NCBI GenBank assembly: GCA_013824045.1
Contig: PNND01000484.1
Coordinates: 1-6,486 of the forward strand
Reading direction: 5' to 3'
Length of the DNA stretch: 6,486 nucleotides
DNA from: Rhodobacter sp.
GTDB lineage: Bacteria > Pseudomonadota > Alphaproteobacteria > Rhodobacterales > Rhodobacteraceae
Each line of letters opens with the position of its first letter. The first letter of the stretch is position 1. Position numbers and translations under genes: made by a program. Below the pieces are notes generated by a model. That model did not search any database and had not been told where the DNA came from. It was given only the letters and a program-made list of their open reading frames with translations. This document shows, piece by piece, positions 1 through 5,034 of the stretch.

Positions 1-513
1 GAGATCGGGGCGACCATGATCTATGTGACCCATGATCAGGTCGAGGCGATGACGCTGGCCGACAAGATTGTCGTGCTGCGTAAGGGGCGGGTGGAACAGG
101 TCGGCAAACCGCTGGACCTGTATCACAACCCGGACAACCGCTTTGTCGCCGGCTTCATCGGCAGCCCGGCGATGAACTTCGTCGCGGCCAAGGTGGACCC
201 CGCACATGGTGCGAACGCTCCGGCCTTGGGCGCTACCGTGGCATTTTCGGGCGGTCTTCCTTCTGCTGGCTCCTCTGTCGAGATCGGCCTGCGCCCTCAG
301 CACCTGCGGGTGACAGAAGGCAACACGCATCGCGTGGAAATGACCGAGGCGCTGGGTGGCGTCAGCTTCATCCATGTTTCGGCCGAAACAGGCGAGAAAC
401 TGGTGATCGAGGCGAGGGGGGATGTCACCCCGGCCATTGGTAGCCGGATCGGCATCGCCTTTGACGCAAAGGACGCGCTGTTCTTCGATGCCGACGGCAA
501 GCGGCTTCGGTGA
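1..513 (+). CDS. Sugar-type ABC transporter ATP-binding protein (MalK/UgpC family), C-terminal part
   Basis: The reading frame is open from base 1, so the gene is truncated at its 5' end; 170 residues and a TGA stop are visible. It starts just before the H-loop (THDQVEAMTLADKIVVL, catalytic His in THD), the end of the nucleotide-binding domain. It continues through the conserved MalK-type stretch with LDLYHNP and FVAGFIGSPAMN, then a C-terminal OB/TOBE-like regulatory domain containing IGLRPQHL. Walker A, Walker B and the signature motif would lie in the roughly 190 missing residues, since relatives are 330-370 aa. Such proteins energise carbohydrate or glycerol-phosphate import at the inner face of the membrane with two permeases and a binding protein, presumably encoded upstream outside the window. 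The substrate cannot be inferred from this half. The gene ends exactly where trhO ends on the other strand. Confidence 0.93.
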   Translation, partial: EIGATMIYVTHDQVEAMTLADKIVVLRKGRVEQVGKPLDLYHNPDNRFVAGFIGSPAMNFVAAKVDPAHGANAPALGATVAFSGGLPSAGSSVEIGLRPQHLRVTEGNTHRVEMTEALGGVSFIHVSAETGEKLVIEARGDVTPAIGSRIGIAFDAKDALFFDADGKRLR

Positions 514-1416
514 TCAGGCGCCGAGGTGCGGCTCCCCCCGCGCCTCGGCAAGCTTCATCTGATGCTGGCGCTCGCGAAAGCGCGCGCGATCTGCAGGGCT
601 GTATTCATCCTTGCAGGCGGGGCAGGAAACCCCTTCTTCATAAGCCGGGTCCAGACGCGCCTCTGGCGTGACCGGGCGGCGACAGGCCCCGCAGGAGGAA
701 AGCTGCCCGGGCACCAGCCCGTGGCCCACGGAGACCCGTTTGTCGAAGACAAAGCATTCCCCCTGCCAGAGCGAGCGATCCTCGGGCACGGTTTCAAGGT
801 ATTTCAGGATGCCGCCCTTCAGATGGAACACCTCTGACACGCCCTGTTGCAGCAACCAGTTTGTCGATTTCTCGCAGCGGATGCCGCCAGTGCAGAACAT
901 GGCGATCCGCTTGTTGTGGAACCGGTCACGGTTCGCCTCCCACCACTGCGGAAATTCGCTGAAGGACCGCGTACCGGGGTCGACAGCACCTGCGAAGGTT
1001 CCGATGGCCACCTCGTAATCATTCCGCGTGTCGATCACCGCAACATCGGGCGAGGCGATCAGATCATTCCACTGGGACGCATCCACGTAATGGCCCACGC
1101 GCGATGTCGGGTCCACGTTGGGTTGACCCATCGTGACAATCTCGCGCTTCAGGCGGACTTTCATCTTGCCGAAAGGCATCTCGGTGGCGGGGCTTTCCTT
1201 CCATTCCAGATCGGCACAACCGGGCAAGGCGCGGATATGGGTCAGCACCGCGTCAATCCCCGACCGCGTTCCGGCGATGGTTCCGTTGATCCCCTCACCT
1301 GCCAGAAGAAGCGATCCCTTGACGCCGTTCTTCAACGCGCAATCCAGCAGCGGCCCGCGCAGGGCGGCCACATCGGCAAAGCGGGTGAAGTGATACAGGG
1401 CGGCGACGATCAGCAT
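514..1416 (-). CDS. trhO: tRNA uridine(34) hydroxylase, rhodanese-domain (TrhO/YceA)
   Basis: 300 aa. In the family this cytoplasmic enzyme carries out oxygen-dependent hydroxylation of wobble U34 to 5-hydroxyuridine in tRNA. The N-terminal acylphosphatase-like domain (about residues 1-95) contains the family stretch GVKGSLLLAGEGINGTIAG. A rhodanese domain (about 118-215) has the active-site loop C175-TGGIRCEKS. After it come FVFDKRVSVGHGL and two CxxC pairs (C242/C245, C265/C268) that look like a zinc-type knuckle. An upstream in-frame start exists near 1521, but it would add 35 unconserved residues and overlap pncA. Homologues begin at the equivalent of MLIVAALYHFTRF, so the ATG at 1416 is chosen, although no clear Shine-Dalgarno precedes it. 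Transcription is divergent from pncA and convergent with the ABC gene, with no bases between the stop codons. Confidence 0.95.
   Translation of the reverse strand: MLIVAALYHFTRFADVAALRGPLLDCALKNGVKGSLLLAGEGINGTIAGTRSGIDAVLTHIRALPGCADLEWKESPATEMPFGKMKVRLKREIVTMGQPNVDPTSRVGHYVDASQWNDLIASPDVAVIDTRNDYEVAIGTFAGAVDPGTRSFSEFPQWWEANRDRFHNKRIAMFCTGGIRCEKSTNWLLQQGVSEVFHLKGGILKYLETVPEDRSLWQGECFVFDKRVSVGHGLVPGQLSSCGACRRPVTPEARLDPAYEEGVSCPACKDEYSPADRARFRERQHQMKLAEARGEPHLGA
520..549. terminator. GC-rich hairpin at the ABC/trhO convergence (possible terminator)
   Basis: Bases 520-531 and 538-549 form a 12-bp stem with a single G.T wobble around a 6-nt loop, just past the ABC stop codon and inside the last codons of trhO. 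No T-run follows on either strand, so it is not a canonical intrinsic terminator. It could still slow or end readthrough from the ABC operon into trhO. The stem is also simply coding sequence, so this is a weak call. Confidence 0.3.
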
Positions 1417-1420
1417 ATGC

Positions 1421-1433
1421 GGGGGATGCCCCC
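1421..1433 (-). other. Small hairpin immediately upstream of the trhO start
   Basis: Five G, three bases and five C (GGGGG-ATG-CCCCC on the plus strand) form a tight inverted repeat ending 4 bases before the trhO ATG, exactly where a Shine-Dalgarno would sit. In the trhO mRNA it could reduce ribosome access. This is a structural observation only; chance occurrence in GC-rich DNA is possible. Confidence 0.35.
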
Positions 1434-1461
1434 ATTTCCCCACGAATTCAAGCGCCTCCCA

Positions 1462-1490
1462 TTGACGCAAGGGCGGGGGTTTCCTACGCA
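1462..1490 (+). promoter_or_regulatory. Candidate pncA-pncB promoter
   Basis: The 103-bp trhO/pncA intergenic region must hold both divergent promoters. On the plus strand TTGACG (1462-1467) is followed after 17 bp by TACGCA (1485-1490), 29 bp before the pncA ATG. The -35 matches consensus in 5 of 6 positions; the -10 is poor. No comparably convincing promoter was found for trhO on the minus strand. Confidence 0.35.
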
Positions 1491-1519
1491 GGGTTGAATA
1501 TCCCGCCGCGAGGACCGCC

Positions 1520-2128
1520 ATGCGTGCCGCAGATCAAGCACTGATCGTGATTGACGTCCAGAATGACTTTTGCCCTGGCGGTGCCTTGGCGGTGGCCGAA
1601 GGGAACGTGATCATTCCACGCGTGAATGCGCTGATGGCCGAATTTCCCGTTGTGGTGCTGACTCAGGATTGGCATCCGCCGACCCATTCCTCCTTTGCCT
1701 CCAACCATCCCGGCAAGGCAGCTTTTGACAGCGTTACAATGCCATACGGCGAACAAACGCTCTGGCCCGATCACTGTATTCAGGGCAGCAATGGCGCCCT
1801 GTTTCACCCCGCGCTGCGCACAGACCCGGCCGACCTGATCATCCGCAAGGGATTTCGCCCCGCGATCGACAGCTATTCGGCATTCTTCGAGAATGACCGC
1901 ACCACCCCAACCGGGCTGGAGGGCTATCTGCGCAATCGTGGCGTGACAGGGGTCACCCTCGTTGGCCTTGCCACCGACTATTGCGTTGCCTATTCCGCGC
2001 TGGATGCCGCCCGTCTTGGTTTTGCGGTGACCGTTCTGCTAGGGGTATGCCGGGGCATTGACCTTGGCGGATCATTGACCCGGATGGTGGATCAAATGCG
2101 CGCGGCCGGCGTCGCACTGGAGGACTGA
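1520..2128 (+). CDS. pncA: Nicotinamidase / pyrazinamidase
   Basis: 202 aa, the usual length for this isochorismatase-fold family. It hydrolyses nicotinamide to nicotinic acid and ammonia in the cytoplasm, the first step of NAD salvage by the Preiss-Handler route. The catalytic triad is visible: D12 in IVIDVQNDF, K110 in IIRKGF and C155 in VGLATDYCV. Metal ligands fit D50 and H52 (TQDWH) and H85 in the hallmark TLWPDHCIQGS; a further His, H56, follows at THSSF. The ATG is preceded by GAGGA at 1510-1514, five bases away, which supports this start. The stop is one base before the pncB start, so the two are almost certainly cotranscribed and supply and use the same intermediate. The family also hydrolyses pyrazinamide. 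Confidence 0.97.
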   Translation: MRAADQALIVIDVQNDFCPGGALAVAEGNVIIPRVNALMAEFPVVVLTQDWHPPTHSSFASNHPGKAAFDSVTMPYGEQTLWPDHCIQGSNGALFHPALRTDPADLIIRKGFRPAIDSYSAFFENDRTTPTGLEGYLRNRGVTGVTLVGLATDYCVAYSALDAARLGFAVTVLLGVCRGIDLGGSLTRMVDQMRAAGVALED

Positions 2129-2132
2129 CGTG
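2119..2132 (+). promoter_or_regulatory. pncB ribosome binding site and GTG start
   Basis: GGAGGA at 2119-2124 lies within the last codons of pncA, five bases before the GTG at 2130-2132. This strong site decides the non-ATG start of pncB and implies translational coupling to pncA. Confidence 0.8.
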
Positions 2133-3419
2133 GTCGATATTGCCTCCCGGGTGCACAATCACAACTGGAAGATTGATCCGATCGTTCGGTCGTTGATCGA
2201 CACCGATTTTTACAAGTTGCTGATGTGTCAGTCGATTTTCCGCAACAAGCCACAAACGACCGTCACCTTTTCGCTGATTAACCGGTCCTCTAGCGTGCGC
2301 CTTGCCGAATTGATCGACGAAGGCGAATTGCGCGAACAATTGGACCATGTCCGGTCGCTTTCCCTGTCGCGCGGCGAAAGCACATGGCTGCGCGGGAACA
2401 TGTTCTATGGCAAGCGCCAGATGTTCCGCCCCGATTTCATGGAATGGTTCGAAGGGCTGCGCCTGCCGCCCTATCATCTGGAAAAGCGCGATGGTCAGTA
2501 TGAGTTGACCTTCGAAGGAAAATGGCCCGAAGTGATGCTGTGGGAAATCCCGGCGCTGGCCGTGCTGATGGAATTGCGGTCACGCGCGGTGCTCAAGGGG
2601 ATGGGCAAGTTCGAGCTGCAGGTGCTTTACGCCCGCGCGATGACCCGGCTGTGGGAAAAGATCGAACGGCTGAAGGCGCTGGATACGCTCAAGATCGCGG
2701 ATTTCGGCACGCGGCGGCGGCATTCGTTCCTATGGCAGGACTGGTGCGTTCAGGCCATGCAGGAAGGGTTGGGCGACAAATTCATCGGCACCTCGAATTG
2801 CCGCATCGCGATGAAGCGGGATATCGAAGCGATCGGCACCAATGCCCATGAATTGCCCATGGTCTATTCGGCGCTGGCAAACAGTGACGCGGAGTTGGCG
2901 CAGGCCCCGTATCAGGTGCTTGCCGACTGGCATGAGGAACATGACGGCAACCTGCGCGTCATCCTGCCCGATACCTATGGCACCGAAGGCTTTTTGCGCA
3001 ACGCACCCGATTGGTTGGCGGCCTGGACCGGGATCCGGATCGACTCGGGCGATCCGACCGCTGGTGCGGAAACCGCGATCCGCTGGTGGAAAGCGCGGGG
3101 CGAAGACCCGACGCAAAAGCTAGTGATCTTTTCCGACGGTCTTGATGTCGAAAAGATCGAGGAGTTGCACCGCAAGTTTCACGGGCGGGTCAAGGTCAGT
3201 TTCGGCTGGGGCACGATGCTGACAAATGATTTCCGGGGTCTCGCGGGTGACCGGCTGGCGCCGTTCAGCCTTGTCTGCAAGGCCGTTTCGGCAAATGGCC
3301 GCCCGACCGTCAAGCTGTCGGACAATCCCAACAAGGCGATGGGCCCGCAGGACGAAATCTCGCGCTACAAGCGGATCTTTGGCGTGGGTGAGCAGGCGGC
3401 GATGGCCGTAACGGTGTAG
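2130..3419 (+). CDS. pncB: Nicotinate phosphoribosyltransferase
   Basis: 429 aa, slightly longer than the roughly 400-aa E. coli enzyme. It condenses nicotinic acid with PRPP, with ATP hydrolysis, to give nicotinate mononucleotide, which feeds NAD synthesis. Family motifs in order: TDFYKLLMCQ (25-34), DFGTRRRHS (191-199), TSNCRIAMKR followed by GTNAHELP (H240 corresponds to the His phosphorylated in the PncB family), RIDSGDP (303-309, PRPP-binding region), FSDGL (334-338), FGWGTMLTND (358-367) and KLSDNPNKAMG near the C terminus. The GTG start has a strong Shine-Dalgarno and gives the expected N terminus. It takes the product of pncA directly. The end lies one base from the stop codon of the opposing phosphotransferase gene. 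Confidence 0.97.
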   Translation: MVDIASRVHNHNWKIDPIVRSLIDTDFYKLLMCQSIFRNKPQTTVTFSLINRSSSVRLAELIDEGELREQLDHVRSLSLSRGESTWLRGNMFYGKRQMFRPDFMEWFEGLRLPPYHLEKRDGQYELTFEGKWPEVMLWEIPALAVLMELRSRAVLKGMGKFELQVLYARAMTRLWEKIERLKALDTLKIADFGTRRRHSFLWQDWCVQAMQEGLGDKFIGTSNCRIAMKRDIEAIGTNAHELPMVYSALANSDAELAQAPYQVLADWHEEHDGNLRVILPDTYGTEGFLRNAPDWLAAWTGIRIDSGDPTAGAETAIRWWKARGEDPTQKLVIFSDGLDVEKIEELHRKFHGRVKVSFGWGTMLTNDFRGLAGDRLAPFSLVCKAVSANGRPTVKLSDNPNKAMGPQDEISRYKRIFGVGEQAAMAVTV

Positions 3420-3430
3420 CCTAGCCTAGC
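3417..3430. repeat. TAGCC pentamer repeat at the convergent gene ends
   Basis: TAGCC is repeated 2.8 times. A 5-bp period shifts frame each time, so TAG falls in all three plus-strand frames (3417, 3422, 3427), and the reverse strand also gets TAG twice (3423-3421 and 3428-3426). The repeat supplies the stop codons of both pncB and the phosphotransferase gene. No terminator hairpin is apparent here. Confidence 0.6.
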
Positions 3431-4359
3431 AACCGGCGGGCGCACATCACGGCGCGGGTCAGATGGCTGCGATGGATCGGGTCATCTTGGGCAAGGCGCG
3501 GCATTGTCCAACCGACCGAGGCCATAATGCGGGCCATGGTGAAAAGCTCCACCATTGCCACTGCATCGGTCCCATATCCGGCCATCAGCGCATCGCGCAG
3601 GTCATCACGGGCGGGTTCGTATTGGTTTTGCGACAGGACGGTGCCAAGATCGTAAAGCAGGAAGCCGAAACCGCTGTCGTCAAAGTCTATCAGGGAAAGA
3701 CCGGCGTCGGAGACCAGCACGTTCTCGCGCAGGACATCCGCATGGATCAGCCCGCTTTTGCCACCAGCTGCGGCGTGGCGGGGCAGTTCCGCGCGCAAGG
3801 CATCTCGCGCGGCGATCAGCACCGCCGACTGGTCGGGAAATGCGGCAGGGTGGTCCCAGAAGCGGCCCCAGAAGGGTGCCTCTCCGACCAGACCTTCGGC
3901 ATCCCAGCGCGGGCGGCTAAAGCCCAACGGCAGGATCAAACCCGCGCTCGCCTCATGCACCCGGCGCAAAAGCTGCCCCAGCCGAAAATGCCGGTCGATC
4001 TGTACGGCAACATTGTCCGCAAAAGGTTGACCAGCCGCGCCAAGCGGGACACCGTCCAGCCACGCCACCACACTGACTTGGCGGCCAGAAGCAAGAGTTT
4101 CCAAGACGCGCCCCTGCGTCGATGGGATGGGACGGGGAACCGGCAGGCCCAGGGTGGCAAGTTCGGCGCACCACCAGAGCTCGGATGAAATCGCCTCTGC
4201 ACCCTGATACCCCCGGCGGTGCAGGCGCAGCGCGGCTCGGTCGCCACCGGGAAGTGCGATTTCGAAAACGGCATTCTCGCGCGCCAAAATCAGGCGGAGC
4301 AGACGGGCATCCCAAAGCGTCGCGGCCTCGTCTGCCTCATTGCGCAACGGATCAGTCAT
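3421..4359 (-). CDS. APH-fold phosphotransferase, substrate unknown
   Basis: 312 aa. It belongs to the aminoglycoside phosphotransferase / homoserine-kinase-like superfamily, whose members phosphorylate small hydroxylated molecules or protein residues with ATP. The N-lobe has ALRLHRRGY (about 43-51), with Arg where many kinases have the ATP-binding Lys; then SELWWCAEL and GLPVPRPIP at the hinge side. The catalytic loop is H206-ADVLREN-213 (Asp208 as base), and the metal-binding motif is IDFDDSGFG (D225, D227). The ATG at 4359 overlaps the end of arfB by 8 bp. A TTG 12 bp further upstream is possible, but its purine-rich stretch is too close to serve as a Shine-Dalgarno. Overlap suggests translational coupling to arfB. 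Nothing nearby names a substrate, and an antibiotic-resistance role is not supported. Confidence 0.85.
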   Translation of the reverse strand: MTDPLRNEADEAATLWDARLLRLILARENAVFEIALPGGDRAALRLHRRGYQGAEAISSELWWCAELATLGLPVPRPIPSTQGRVLETLASGRQVSVVAWLDGVPLGAAGQPFADNVAVQIDRHFRLGQLLRRVHEASAGLILPLGFSRPRWDAEGLVGEAPFWGRFWDHPAAFPDQSAVLIAARDALRAELPRHAAAGGKSGLIHADVLRENVLVSDAGLSLIDFDDSGFGFLLYDLGTVLSQNQYEPARDDLRDALMAGYGTDAVAMVELFTMARIMASVGWTMPRLAQDDPIHRSHLTRAVMCARRLLG

Positions 4360-4777
4360 CGTCGCCGTCAATCTTTCCGCGCAGCGATTTCACCTCGCCC
4401 CGCACCGATTTGGCGGCAAGGCGGCGGCGTTGGCTGCCCAATGTGGGCTTGGTGGCGATCCGCCTCTTTGGGGCAACCAGCGCCTGACGGATCAGATCTG
4501 CCAGACGTTCCCGTGCGATTTCGCGGTTGCGGGCCTGCGACCGGGTTTCATCCACCTGAATGACGATGGCGCCTTCGGTCGTCCATTTGCGCCCGGCCAA
4601 CCGCTTCAGCCGGGTTTTCACGGGGGCGGACAGGTGCGGCGAACGCTCAGCCTCGAACCGCAGCTCGACTGCGGTCGATACCTTGTTCACATTCTGTCCG
4701 CCCGGCCCCGAGGCGCGCATGAACTGCTCAGACAGCTCCCAATCGGCGATGGTGATGATGTCATTGATGCGAAGCAT
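4352..4777 (-). CDS. arfB: Alternative ribosome-rescue factor ArfB (peptidyl-tRNA hydrolase, YaeJ)
   Basis: 141 aa, matching the 140 aa of E. coli YaeJ. It is a codon-independent release factor that enters stalled ribosomes lacking an mRNA in the A site and hydrolyses the peptidyl-tRNA. The GGQ catalytic motif is at residues 26-28 in GPGGQNVNKVSTAVEL. The C-terminal basic tail (KPTLGSQRRRLAAKSVRGEVKS) is the part that in this family threads into the empty mRNA channel. The short domain without release-factor codon-recognition modules separates it from PrfA/PrfB. The ATG at 4777 is chosen because family members start about here (MLRINDIITI). A GTG at 4825 would add 16 residues encoded by a terminator-like hairpin. 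No good Shine-Dalgarno is visible before 4777. It is followed by, and overlaps, the phosphotransferase gene. Confidence 0.94.
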   Translation of the reverse strand: MLRINDIITIADWELSEQFMRASGPGGQNVNKVSTAVELRFEAERSPHLSAPVKTRLKRLAGRKWTTEGAIVIQVDETRSQARNREIARERLADLIRQALVAPKRRIATKPTLGSQRRRLAAKSVRGEVKSLRGKIDGDDD

Positions 4778-4808
4778 GGGCGCGGTTTTCGGCTGCTGTT
4801 TCACAAGA

Positions 4809-4837
4809 GAAAGGGTCGCCTGCACGGCGACCCTTTC
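4809..4837 (-). terminator. Perfect 12-bp stem-loop, probable intrinsic terminator or attenuator ahead of arfB
   Basis: GAAAGGGTCGCC (4809-4820) and GGCGACCCTTTC (4826-4837) are exact reverse complements around a 5-nt loop. Read on the minus strand, the stem ends in CCCTTTC and runs on into TCTT, giving a moderately U-rich tail. On the plus strand the following bases are not T-rich. It therefore most likely acts on minus-strand transcripts coming from yhhQ or from the short ORF, 32 bp before the arfB ATG. The alternative GTG start of arfB lies in its loop. Confidence 0.65.
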
Positions 4838-4893
4838 CGAGATCCAAGGAGATGGGCCAGTTAGGTTTCAAGCCCAATCAGATGGTTTGTCGA

Positions 4894-4911
4894 CTGAAGG
4901 GCTGCCTTCAG
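4894..4911 (-). other. Hairpin covering the stop codon of the short leader ORF
   Basis: CTGAAGG and CCTTCAG form a 7-bp perfect stem with a 4-nt loop. On the minus strand its left arm contains the TGA (4910-4908) that ends the 18-codon ORF, so a terminating ribosome would cover and melt it. No T-run follows, so it is not itself a terminator. Confidence 0.5.
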
Positions 4912-4964
4912 AAAACACGCCCCCTGACTGTCCCGACACCTCTCTCCAATGTAGCTCTAGACAC
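4908..4964 (-). CDS. Possible 18-residue leader peptide with an exceptionally strong ribosome binding site
   Basis: A GTG at 4964 opens an ORF encoding MSRATLERGVGTVRGRVF before TGA. GGAGG (4976-4972) is 7 bases upstream, an ideal distance, and the surrounding bases extend complementarity to the 16S tail. The peptide is Arg/Gly/Val-rich (four Arg, four Gly, three Val after the initiator) and has no recognised domain, membrane segment or run of one amino acid of the classical attenuator type. It sits 71 bases before the terminator-like stem and about 130 bases before arfB. Its only support is the ribosome binding site and the architecture. It could instead be a non-coding RNA element that merely binds ribosomes. 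Confidence 0.4.
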   Translation of the reverse strand: MSRATLERGVGTVRGRVF

Positions 4965-4980
4965 TGGATCACCTCCTTTC
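4964..4980 (-). promoter_or_regulatory. Extended Shine-Dalgarno matching 17 nt of the 16S rRNA 3' end
   Basis: The plus strand reads CTGGATCACCTCCTTTC, which from memory is the 3' end of alphaproteobacterial 16S rRNA, including the anti-Shine-Dalgarno. The minus-strand RNA is therefore complementary to the whole tail, not just the usual 5-7 nt. Flanking bases on either side do not look like 16S, so this is not an rRNA gene fragment of any length. Confidence 0.7.
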
Positions 4981-4999
4981 AATGGGTTGCTAATGGGGT

Positions 5000-5028
5000 A
5001 ACCGTGACACAGATTTTGTGTTTGTCAA
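5000..5028 (-). promoter_or_regulatory. Candidate promoter for the arfB leader / small transcript
   Basis: A perfect TTGACA -35 hexamer lies at 5028-5023 on the minus strand, 6 bases after the yhhQ stop codon. With a 17-bp spacer the -10 would be ACGGTT (5005-5000), a poor match, so only the -35 supports the call. A transcript starting near 4993 would have a short leader before the extended Shine-Dalgarno at 4980. ACACA/TGTGT (5007-5011, 5017-5021) forms a small inverted repeat in the spacer. Confidence 0.3.
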
Positions 5029-5034
5029 AAGAAA

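Larger units (their letters stand above)
4778..5034 (-). promoter_or_regulatory. yhhQ-arfB intergenic region: candidate arfB leader or small-RNA gene
   Basis: This 257-bp gap is clearly more AT-rich than its neighbours. On the minus strand it contains a TTGACA hexamer, an extended Shine-Dalgarno, an 18-codon ORF, a hairpin on its stop codon, an internal CATCTCCTT segment and a perfect terminator-like stem, then arfB. The order resembles a leader-peptide attenuator. Equally it could be a separate transcript of about 180 nt that ends at the stem. No tRNA, known riboswitch or known sRNA was recognised. Confidence 0.5.

Noticed and set aside
847..1497. 216-codon plus-strand ORF
   Set aside because: Antisense shadow of trhO; no protein family resemblance and no ribosome binding site.
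1417..1521. Longer TrhO starting near 1521
   Set aside because: The extra 35 residues are Pro/Arg-rich, not part of the family, and would overlap the pncA start and its ribosome binding site.
3463..4188. 241-codon plus-strand ORF
   Set aside because: Antisense shadow of the phosphotransferase gene, whose catalytic motifs are intact on the minus strand.
3421..4359. Aminoglycoside resistance gene
   Set aside because: The fold motifs are shared by many metabolic kinases; there is no mobile-element context and base composition matches its neighbours.
4360..4371. TTG start of the phosphotransferase gene
   Set aside because: The preceding GGAAAGA abuts the TTG and cannot act as its ribosome binding site; the ATG 12 bases downstream gives a normal N terminus and an operon-type overlap.
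4964..4980. Fragment of a 16S rRNA gene
   Set aside because: Only 17 nt match; bases on both sides do not resemble 16S or the 16S-23S spacer, so it is treated as a ribosome binding site rather than an rRNA remnant.
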